A stretch of DNA of 64,000 nt, taken from NCBI GenBank assembly GCA_964019415.1, contig OZ025876.1, positions 4,103,293-4,167,292 of the forward strand. The letters are read 5' to 3'. Positions 38,420 to 64,000 of this stretch are shown piece after piece. This DNA comes from Ianthella basta. Its lineage: Eukaryota > Porifera > Demospongiae > Verongiida > Ianthellidae. Made by a program: the position numbers and the translations under genes. The stretch's first letter is position 1; every line of letters begins with the position of its first letter. The notes under the pieces were generated by a model, which saw only the letters and a program-made list of their open reading frames with translations, ran no database searches and was not told where the DNA came from.

Positions 38420-39113
38420 ATTCCGAATGAAGTGTTAATTAAAATGCACTAGCGTGCATTTTATGGCAGCTATAATCATGCTTTATAAATCAGTACAGTA
38501 GTGCTCGTGAAACCTGTCCAGACTGTTTCTGCCCATGTTTGGCTGAAACCACAGCCACCATGTTGTTCGGACACTATAGCACTGGACTAGGAGCACATGC
38601 AGCCCATTAAGTAGACTGCATGCCATTGGTAGGGGATCACACTGCGGCTATGGCAATGAACAGCAAGGAAGATAACCAGACAAACCATGCTGCCAAAGTT
38701 GAAAAACAGTGCATGCAGGAGACTTTAAACCACCCCGTGTCTATTGGTCCGGCAGCCAGCTCAGCAAAATTATATAAAATCAACCCTAACCCTAATCCTA
38801 ACCCTAATACTAAATAATTTATACAGGATAAAATATCGCAACCTACGGTGTTGTTTTATATAATTTTGCTGAGCTGGCTGCCGGACCAATAGCCACTCTG
38901 TTAATCCAAAGGGCTTAGCTATCAAGTGTTTCGGGAAAACAGGCTACCAAATCTACTGAAGTGTCTACAGTGCACGGTTGCTCATAATTGATCTTGAAAT
39001 CATACACCTGTAAATGCATGGCTGTCGTCGCTAGCTATGTCTTGCTAGACCCATGATCACATTAACTATACATACGAAGTGCTGAGCTGGCAGAGCTTCT
39101 CGCTTCCCCTTGT
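38420..39113. other. Divergent intergenic region between the BEN gene and gene C
   Basis: Probably holds both promoters. It contains the MITE at 38741-38892 and no exon that I can support. Confidence 0.45.
38741..38892. mobile_element. 152-bp MITE with a telomere-like core
   Basis: The ends are near-perfect inverted repeats of about 38 bp (CTATTGGTCCGGCAGCCAGC and its complement). The interior has a run of CCCTAA/CCTAAT units at about 38782-38813, resembling metazoan telomere repeat. Confidence 0.8.
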
Positions 39114-39123
39114 GTCACGTGAC
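39114..39123 (+). promoter_or_regulatory. E-box GTCACGTGAC before gene C
   Basis: A perfect 10-bp palindrome, 39 bp before the ATG, kept in gene D. It equals the consensus bound by TFE/MITF and USF factors. Confidence 0.5.
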
Positions 39124-39162
39124 CTGGGGGCTTCCCTATTTGATCCATTCTCTCTGTGGGTG

Positions 39163-55487
<16,325 letters not shown>

Positions 55488-55878
55488 AGAACTTGACCTT
55501 TGTATGTAGCCTTTGTACAGGTCATGACTATCATAAGTTATGTATAGTTTTATATTGATGTTTTTGACTATTAATTAACACCATTGTTGTTTCTTTAGCC
55601 ATGGCATTGTTGCTTTTTTCTTTATGATGAAAATCATCTTATGCACTTGCATCAATTGTTAATTGACTGTGTTACATCTATTGCCATGTACTGTATGTGT
55701 GATGCATTAAAATGTTGTTTTTAGAAAGATGCCATTCACAATAAGTGTACACAGTTAAATGCTCTTACTACTGTATCTCCCGTGTACTCTAGTTAATACA
55801 CATAAGTACGGTGCATGTACCACATCTGTCCCACAGTTTTGTAGAGGGCCGGGCACACTATTGTCATAATTTATGCTC

Positions 55879-55884
55879 AATAAA
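55879..55884 (+). terminator. Candidate polyadenylation signal of gene C
   Basis: AATAAA about 390 nt after the gene C stop. A weaker ATTAAA occurs near 55706. Confidence 0.4.
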
Positions 55885-56040
55885 TATTATACAAATTTAA
55901 TAATGAAACTGAGTGAAATTAATTGTACCCTGATAGGCCTCTGCAATGCCTTCTACAGTTTCCAATGCATGCATGCAGTTAATATAACAGTTTGTGCATT
56001 TTCCTGTGTTGGCAGCAGAGTTACTTCATCTATATACCCA

Positions 56041-56780
56041 TGTACATAGCAGCTCAGGGTGCTGAAGGTGCTCATTATAATATATATAGGGGCTAGCTAT
56101 TATGCTGATAAGCTGGTGAAGGCTACATAATTATAATGTCAGTACGTACGTACAGTATACACCAAGCCTGCACTGTGATGGTATATAAAGTCAAGATATA
56201 CAGGAATGTGTGTTTGCTCAAATTTGTTTACTTACTGATTATTAAATGTTGCAATTGCCTAATCTCTTACTCTTCTGTGTCTGCTAGATTGGATGCCCCT
56301 CCACTATGCTGCTGATGGCAGTCACATTGAAGCAGACAGAGTCCCAGTGTCCACCTGACTGAAAGGGCAATGTAAGTATTCAAATGCAGCTGGAAGCCTG
56401 GGCCTGGTCTTTACCACACACCCCAGTGTATGCAATATCTAAACTAATTTGTGAAGATGCCTTATTTCTTAAGTTTAATTGTTCTTGGCCTAACTTTAGC
56501 ATTTTATTAGGCAAAATGCTTCATATGGAGTTGAATATGCAGGCTGAAGTGTGGTTCATCTTACATACACAAAGTGTTTACCATGTATTTGGGCAACATG
56601 CACTGTCATCATGTATATAGCATCGTATTTACCATGCGATTATTTTTTATGTGTGTTTAATTGTTGTTTGTGGCTTCGGATGGTATGACTGCACTTCACC
56701 ATGCTGCCATCGGTGGGCAGGAGGAGGCAGTGAGAGTGTTAATGCAAGGGTTCAAGGTGGACCCAAAAATACCTGATGTG
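56041..56780 (+). pseudogene. Relic of a fifth ankyrin gene (exons 22-24)
   Basis: Three consecutive decayed exons in the order of genes A/B/C. About 56041-56125 resembles exon 22 (GTGCTGAAGGTGCTCATTA, GGTGAAGGCT). 56289-56371 resembles exon 23 but has an internal deletion of about 19 nt and TGA where the relatives have TGT. 56679-56780 is an intact 34-codon exon 24 (DGMTALHHAAIGGQEEAVRVL), but its acceptor reads CG instead of AG. No further exon follows before gene D. The sequence is nearer the A/B exons 22-23 than the C ones. It is not expected to make a protein. Confidence 0.75.
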
Positions 56781-57423
56781 GTGAGCATCTCTAGACAACC
56801 TCCTACACTCCTGCATATGCAATATCCTTTATATAAATTGGTGTTAGAAGTGTTAGTTAGTACCTAGGTCTTAGCTTAGGACATTACTGGCAGTGCCTTC
56901 TGACCCGGCTGCATGTGTTTGGCATTTACAATGTATATTGTTCTTTGCAACCTGTTAATGATCTAGGCATAAATGTTTGCATGAGAGCATGGGTTATGTA
57001 CATTAGTAGCTTGTGTACCTATAGTGATCCCACTTTGGTACCGTGTTCATCAATGTCATGCGCATTGGACTTTGTGCAGAGAGGTAGACTACTGCATGGC
57101 TTTCACATGGCAGCTTGGAGCTTGACAAATCCATGTGGTTACAGTAGCTCCTAGCTCACAGCCAAACACTACAAATGGACATGATGACACAACCTGAGTG
57201 ATGACTTGCTAGCTATAGCTACATCATGTACCAGGCTAGCCAGCCAAGAAGGCAGACATGAACATATATAATGTTGGGGGGGCAATGGGAAAGTTCACAG
57301 CCCATTAGCTCTTATATAACTTTATGCATCATTATAGCGTACGCGTAGAATACTCGTGTTAGTTCATAGGTAATCGCACGAGCGCTATGTATAGTGCTGA
57401 GCTGGCAGAGCACGGCCCCTTGT
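56781..57423. other. Intergenic before gene D
   Basis: No exon seen. Homology to the gene C promoter begins at about 57390 (GTGCTGAGCTGGCAGAGC). Confidence 0.5.
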
Positions 57424-57433
57424 GTCACGTGAC
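57424..57433 (+). promoter_or_regulatory. E-box GTCACGTGAC before gene D
   Basis: Identical to the gene C motif, 45 bp before the ATG. Confidence 0.5.
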
Positions 57434-57478
57434 CTGGGGTCTTCCCCATTTGATTGATCCGCTTCTCATTTGTGGGTG

Positions 57479-57843
57479 ATGAGTGTGTGTGCTTCAGTAT
57501 CGACGATATCCAAAGGAGGAAAGGCACCGTCTGAGCGGCATGAACTTTTAAGAGCTGCACAAGAGTAAGCGTCTACAGTGTATGATCATTTATTGGAAAG
57601 CAGACTTTAATATAGATTGGTATCCGCGTATGTAGCTACCTTACCGTACGTTGAGAGTTAGAAATAGTATAATCCTCCACACAGATGCGAACAGGAGATG
57701 TACGTTCTTGAGCCGTGGCCAGACCCTGATGATCAGGTACTGTATATCTTGTTATTGTCGTAAATGTGTAACTACAATACATTAAGATTGTGTGTGTGTG
57801 CGTGCGCGCGCGCGCGTGTGTGTGTGCGTGTGTGTGTGTGTAT

Positions 57844-57886
<43 letters not shown>

Positions 57887-59713
57887 TGTGTGCGTGTGTG
57901 CGTGTGTGTGTGTGTGTGTATGTGTGTGTGTGCGCGCGTGTGTGTTTGGATGTGGGTGGAGGAGTGTGATCTATGTCTTCTGTTTAGTCCTGGAAACATG
58001 TATGAATACCACCAAACTTAGCTTGCTGCATCCAGGCCTCTTTTATACAGGAAAAATGGGTCTGGCACATTGCCATTCATTGAGTTGTGTGTACAGCCTA
58101 CAGTGCAATCCAATCAGATTACAGATATGCTCTGGCGTCACAAACTGGCTCACAACAGCCAATGAGATTACACATCAACAATATTTGCACTCAGAAGTTC
58201 ACGAGCTTACCAGGCAATCTGCAATCTCATTGGTTGTCTCAAGCTGGTTTATGACATTAGAGTACATCTGTAATCTGAGTGGATTGCACTGTAGGTTGCA
58301 ACCTACACAACACAATGTATGGCAATGTGCCAGGCCTATTCTACCCATATAAAAATAGGCCTGTATGTGCAAAACTGCCCAAACTTTGGGTTATTACACA
58401 AAAGCACACAGTAAGCCCCACAATGAGATCCAGGTTGCCTGGCCTGCTAACGTGGCTGTTTGCAAGCGCCACATCTGGTGGTTCCTACACTGAAGTCTGC
58501 AATGGCTCACTACCTTGTGCTGAAATTTGGCATGAAAGGGCCAGGGCCAGAGCTTCTCATCTTGGAAGCCCCATGTGGTAAAGGTGTTTGGGGGAGGGGA
58601 GGGGGAGGGGGCTGAGTTTGCCTATTATGCTGTTTCATTGACTGTATCCTTCAATTTAAGTATTCCCCTTCTACACCCAATGGCCAGTTGTAATCTTGAT
58701 TTCTGGGATGTTTGTCCATTTACAGCCCAAGGTCCTTAAGCTGTACTTTAATGATACAACTTTGTACTAGGCTATAAGCAGAGACTGAAGCAAGCCTGCT
58801 GCTTGTAGGTATTATATTATTTGAAAGCAACATACTGCACTGTATTACTAATGCATGATTATTAACCACAATCACAATGGAACATGATTGTGAATGTGAG
58901 AAACTAATATCATTTATGATACATTATAGAACTGTCTTTCTTTCTCTCCTTCTGGTGCAGGTGCACAGTCAGATCTTGGCTGCTGCAGCTAGTGGCGATG
59001 TGGCCTCCCTCACAAGTATAGTGCAGTCACAGGGAGCCCAGGATGTTGTCCCGCTAGTGGAGAACAAGGTGAGTGCTTTATAAAGTACAAATTATAGTGG
59101 AACTAGTACAGTATAAAATTAATGACTGCATTCTTGGTTTGAGGCAGGAATTATGTAAGTTCTATTACATGTCTTATGCAAGTAGTATGTTTGCTGTTGC
59201 TGCACCTTGTTCTGGCATGGCACATTCGCCTGAATCTCTGGTGGCAATGTTTCTGACATCAAACAAGAGCAATTGTTCCACTAGCACAATTGGTGAATCT
59301 TTGTGAGCTCACAATGTTTCTTTAGCTATAGGTGACAACTAGCCAGGCTGCTTGTGAACGTACCTGAATAACTAAGCAGATGTTGCCACTGGCACTGTGT
59401 GGATATTTGGTAGTAGTGGTGGTAGTAATACTGGTTGTGTGTGCATGCATACAACATACTATGTTCCTTTTTTGTCCGTTAACTTATGTTTCTTTTCTGT
59501 ATTTTGATGTGATGTTTGTACATTGTGTGCAGTATGGCTGGACAGTGTTGCATTTTGCTGCATACAATGGACATGTGATGATGGTCCGAGCATTAGTTGA
59601 GAGATACAACTGCCTTCCAGACAGAACTGAGAAGGTGTGTAGAGTCACTTCTACAGTATGAGTCATGGGTTACTGTATGCAATTGAGGCTGACTTAATTC
59701 TATGTATCGTGTA

Positions 59714-59803
<90 letters not shown>

Positions 59804-62800
59804 TGTCTGTCTGTCCATACATAGCACAAACTGACTGCTGCCTTTGGGGCAGCCAAGAGAGGCCACAAGGAGGTTGTGAAGTATCTGATTGAGAAGAAAG
59901 GCTGCAGCAAAGTCTTCTACGATGATGTAAGTTTTACGGTGTGCTTGTCAAATTCTCTCAGTGTCTTTAATGCCACTTCTTGCCTTATCTACTGAATGTA
60001 CGTACGTAGGTGACCCTTCTGCACGCAGCAGCTCTGAGTGGTATTGTGGACCTGGTGCAGTGGCTAGTGAATGAGCATAATCTCAAGCCTGCAACACAGA
60101 AGGTGATTGATGAAGCAGTGCTTAGTGGGAGAAAATGGGACTTCCTTTTGTTCTGTATGCGCTAGGTCTTAAAGTGGTTGATTCCAGAACTGTCATGTAT
60201 TTAATGTTCACTTTCTGCAGAGTGTCATTCAAGCCATTGCCGCTGCAGCCAGATCTGGGAGCATGGACCTGTTGGAGTGGATGATGAAAGCATTCACTCT
60301 AACGTTAGCTGGAGCTAACAGGGTATGGCATTTTGTATGTTACCAGGAGTGCATAATTATGCACTCCTGATGTTACATACTGTATGTGTAGTGGGAAATA
60401 CTAGCAGGGTTATATATTTGATGGTCTGGTGGTTTGTGGAAAATCTGCTAATTTTAAGTCGCCACCAGTATTTTTAGCCTTTGGCGTGTCTAGTGTAGGT
60501 TGACACCATATCTGTGCAATGCAATGAGAATTGTTCCTGTTTAATCATAAACTCCTCCATCAGTGTGTTATTTTCTTTAAACTACACACTTAAGAAGTTA
60601 GCAGAAACTCACATGTGCCACTTGCGGGTGAGGACCAGTGAGCCCTACCGCCTAGACCAACGAATTGCAGTGTCCGTGCGAGAGGAAGCGCGGCTGCAGC
60701 GCTGGGCACGATGAGGGCAGATGACAGTGATAGTGTTTTTATTATTAAATGATTCACGCATGTTTACACAGTCACACATATGCAAGCATGTACTCGTACA
60801 ACCTGTACTGTCATTTTTATTATTCACTGTTCAAGTATACATTATGTTTTTTAGCCTTACATACCGGTTAGCAGGATGCGTTATTCACCCAGTCATGTGT
60901 ATACATCTTCATCATGCACAGGTTGCCTGTCACAGTTTGCTGTCAGAGGCAGCTTCACATGGCCATGTAGCAATGGTAAAGACCCTTTGTCAGAAGTACC
61001 AGTGTGACCCTATGGATGCTGTCAAGGTAATAATAATGCTAATACCAATTAACACTAAATATTATGAATTTTCATGTGAGTAAATTAGTTGTTACTACGT
61101 TCAGCCCAGATGATTTTGAGTCAATTTATCTGATTGAGGACTATGATTACAACGTGCATGTGGTTCATGAAACTGATTTCATGCATGCATGTGGAATTTG
61201 CACACTACAGTTGCATCCAATTTCCCTTGTAGTGTTGGCATGTATGCATCAATTGAGTGGTGTGGTTGTATCCTCTTGTGCAGGCAGGCAAGCCCCTCCT
61301 CCACATTGCAGCACAAGGAGGGAACATTGAACTGGTGGACTGGCTCATTGAAGAACACAAATTTGATGTGCACCTGTGGATCAATGTAAGCGCTGGCATT
61401 CAGCCTTGTGCAGTATGTACTATCATTGCCTATACCAAGTGTGCCGAAGTACAGAGCAAGATTAAGGTAGGACCTGACCATATTTTAATGAGGTGTGAAA
61501 TCTGAAATACCAATGTTCTACTGTGAGCTTACAGTTCGTACTTGATATCATTGCGAAGCCCTTTCTCTGCCTTATACACTAGTGAGAGTAGCAGCTATGT
61601 CCGTAAATCAATGTGGTATGCACATGTTATATTGACTGTACTGTACTCAAATGTGGCATCAGTTAATGTAATATACATATCTCATCGCTAATTGAACGAT
61701 TGCTGCTTTATGTGTTCAAATGTATTCAACAATTCAAACAGTCTTGCATACATTTAAACAGTTTAACAGTGGATCAATTTTAAATACTAGTACCGGCAGT
61801 CAGCTTTCTATAGTGCCATTGCCATGGGCTATACAGATAAAGGGTTGAGGAAAAACTTTCTATTACGTATACGTACATATGTAGTGACAATAGTAAACTT
61901 AACGAAGTACTGCATAGCAATGCTAGAGGATGAGTTAGTGTTGCTACAGGACTGTACTGTTGGCGGTGCTTTATACAAGACAATCTCTGTTCACCTTTAC
62001 TTCATTTCTCCATGATTTCACAGCTGTATGACATTTGTTACTGTAGGCATTTCTTGCACTTTGAGTGGCTATGGTGAATCATTGTATGACTTGCTTGTGC
62101 AGGATGGCCGACTGAACTGTCTCCTGTGTGCTGCCAGGTATGGAAGAACTGAGCTCTTTCACCACTTGGTGCAGAAGTATGGATGTGATCCCAAGGAGAC
62201 GGATCAGAATACCACTGTGAGTCTCCTTGCTCAACCTGTGCATACATCTCTATGTCTTACTCATGTTGTCATGTGCCACTCTCCTGCATAGCCTTATTTG
62301 CATAATTTATGGAAATGTGATGTAATATGTATACTCTCCCACATAGCCCGATGGTGGGTGGACTGCCTTTCATCTCACCTGTCAGTATGGCCATCGTGTG
62401 CTCATGAATGACATCATCAGAAAATACAGAGTGAACCCTGCACAGCACACAAATGTAAGTTGTGATACCTAACAATATGTATGATACTGTAGTATGACCA
62501 TCTGTCTTCGTGTATTTTCATTGCTTATCAAGAATGGTTTCCTCCACTCTTTGCTTACATGTTTCTTATTACTGTTCCTCTTCCTTCTGCTTCCTCACCC
62601 TCCTCCTCCTCCGTCCCTTTTCACTTGGCTACTACCTTCTTCTGTTCCATGTTCCCTTAACCTTTGTGCATTATGAATCAATTAGAGTGGAGCCCACGGT
62701 ATTGAATTGGCCATTGTTGGGGGGCACGCAGATATTGTGGAGGACTTGGTTAGACAGCACCAAGCGGACATTTGGTTCAAGCAGCAGGTGAGACTGTGTG

Positions 62801-63562
62801 ATGATTAGTGATAGGAATGTGGAAGTTGTGCCCACAGGTATGTATGTGAACACAGCTGTAGCTTTGAATTATACTGACTGCCTCTGGCACACTATTTGTA
62901 CTAGTACAGTGTCTACAGTACAGTACAGTCTACAGTACTACCTGTCTAAGATGGCCACTTTCCTCTCCAAAACAGCCAACCTTCCTAGCACAAGCGTAGT
63001 ATTTCAGCCTACCTCTGGCCCACAAATGGCTGTCTTTGAGAGGTTACGCTGTAGTGTATCAACGCAACTGACTCACTCTATTTTTGTCTCACATCACTAG
63101 CTTCCCCAATTTTTATTAAACTCCACCCCTATGCCCTTTACCTCTGATGAAGGCAGCAATGAGTTGCCAGAATGTTTTGATAAATAAAAACCTTTTGGTG
63201 GTGAATTCCATGGATTACCCCTCTGATGACTATGGTTAGATTGACAAGACTTGTCGGTCCAGCTAGGTTGTACCACTGGTAGTTGTCTTGGAAGTCACTA
63301 GCCAAAGACCAGTTATGGGGTATTTCAAGTTACACCATACAGTACGTATATACACGTATTAATCTGATATTTAACTTCATTAGGCTTCAGTCAGTTTTAT
63401 TTACAAGGTTTTTTAAAATGACAACCACGCTAGTATTTGTCATTATCCTGTGGCATGCAGAATGGAGAGACTGCTGTCATCATGGCTGCACAGAAGGGTC
63501 ACAAGGACCTTGTCCAGCGTTTAGTCAGCCACTACAAGTGTCCTGCCCAGGAGAAGGACAAG
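57479..63562 (+). CDS. Gene D: ankyrin-repeat protein, first 13 exons (incomplete)
   Basis: Exons in view: 57479-57564, 57685-57736, 58961-59068, 59533-59634, 59825-59926, 60010-60102, 60221-60322, 60922-61026, 61284-61385, 62103-62216, 62347-62454, 62686-62787, 63461-63562; the gene runs off the window after a donor at 63563. 426 codons are in frame without a stop. It aligns exon for exon with gene C, usually with the same exon lengths, and most exons differ by only a few residues; exon 1 is 6 nt longer. The N-terminus is [15 protein letters not shown], followed by [16 protein letters not shown], which gene C shares. The exon 9 donor is GT where gene C has GC. Ankyrin repeats only so far. 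Whether D has the six extra repeat exons of C cannot be told from this window. Confidence 0.83.
57789..57947. repeat. Interrupted (TG)n in gene D intron 2
   Basis: TG tract with CG and TA interruptions, at the place of the pure tract in gene C intron 2. Confidence 0.95.
58034..58362. mobile_element. Foldback MITE in gene D intron 2
   Basis: Counterpart of 39637-39959, with AGGCCT ends and internal CAATCTCATTGG kept. Confidence 0.65.
59717..59802 (+). repeat. (TG)n filling gene D intron 4
   Basis: As in gene C intron 4, it ends shortly before the acceptor (TCTGTCTGTCTGTCCATACATAG). Confidence 0.95.
60344..60369. repeat. 26-bp perfect palindrome in gene D intron 7
   Basis: CAGGAGTGCATAA followed directly by its complement; gene C lacks it. 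Confidence 0.9.
60393..60474. mobile_element. Short foldback element, gene D copy
   Basis: Diverged counterpart of 41817-41898. Confidence 0.4.
61386..62102. other. Gene D intron 9
   Basis: 717 nt, no exon seen; differs strongly from gene C intron 9. Confidence 0.5.
62931..63058. mobile_element. MITE relative in gene D intron 12
   Basis: CTACCTGTCTAAGATGGCCAC and the inverted ...GAGAGGTTACGCTGTAGTGT resemble the elements at 16797 and 32713. Confidence 0.5.
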
Positions 63563-63918
63563 GTGAGGTGAACTCGGTGTGAACTCAGAACATCATGTGT
63601 ACGCATATAGCTGTGTGTGGCCTGCCAGTGGTGTGCTGTGTATCTAGCCTTGCTTGTCATTGGCCTGCACATGTCACATTAGCCACTCTGAGTCTCTTCC
63701 AGCATTGCTGTACTCATTAACCTTGTACATGGATTATGTACTGTATGCGTACAAATTTTTGCAGTGTGTATGTTTTACGAATGCCCCTTGCCTAAGAATT
63801 TTCGCAATTTATTTCAGTTTATCCTCTCAACACCTGTGCATTGTACGTGTCACATATGCTATGTACCTTAGCAGGCATTCTTTATAGCTTATTGTGTATA
63901 ATGTCATTTTTACTTTTG

Positions 63919-63925
63919 TTGTGTG

Positions 63926-64000
<75 letters not shown>
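63919..64000. repeat. (TG)n at the window end
   Basis: TG tract in gene D intron 13, cut by the window end. Confidence 0.95.

Noticed and set aside
38782-38813. CCCTAA run as a true telomere
   Set aside because: It is only about 30 bp and lies inside a MITE between two genes.
60640-60720. GC-rich insert in gene D intron 7 with a tRNA-like TGGTCTAGGCGGTAGGG on the minus strand
   Set aside because: No B box, anticodon arm or acceptor stem could be formed; at most a SINE head remnant.

Overview
The window is metazoan nuclear DNA, most probably from a sponge or another early-branching marine invertebrate. It is AT-rich, has many short GT-AG introns, long (TG)n/(CA)n tracts, many small inverted-repeat transposons and a relic that looks Penelope-like. 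Its genes are ankyrin-repeat genes with one repeat per exon. The organism call is inference; no species marker was recognised.

Layout. 1-1018 holds the 3' part of an unidentified adaptor-like coding sequence with one in-frame stop. 1622-2285 is a terminal-inverted-repeat transposon carrying a broken RecQ-helicase-like fragment. 3089-6504 on the minus strand is an ankyrin-ZU5-death-domain gene; it lacks its 5' end in this window and carries two apparent lesions. Four tandem plus-strand ankyrin genes follow: A (9125-18056, 25 exons, about 859 aa), B (20759-33909, 25 exons, about 861 aa), C (39163-55487, 31 exons, about 1062 aa) and D (57479 to beyond the window end; 13 exons seen). A and B are one tandem-duplicated pair; C and D are another. 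Between B and C lies an uninterrupted BEN-domain gene on the minus strand (36857-38347). Between C and D lie decayed ankyrin exons of a further, dead copy.

How the genes fit together. A-D share one architecture: a short N-terminal exon, a linker exon that completes the codon, then symmetric phase 0-0 exons of about 102 nt each coding one repeat, and one 204-nt exon coding two repeats. A-C, whose 3' ends are in the window, close with a 78-nt exon ending in a stop. All four start just downstream of a GTCAC(A/G)TGA E-box. They have no enzymatic, membrane or signal segment that I can see, so they look like ankyrin-only scaffold or decoy proteins. The minus-strand relative uses the same exon modules but runs on into ZU5 and death domains. 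This suggests a locus in which ankyrin-death signalling proteins and ankyrin-only paralogues are generated by exon and gene duplication. That functional reading is inference.

Most non-coding DNA is explained by small inverted-repeat elements (several with 9-10 bp target-site duplications), microsatellites, and paralogous intron or flank sequence shared by A/B and C/D.
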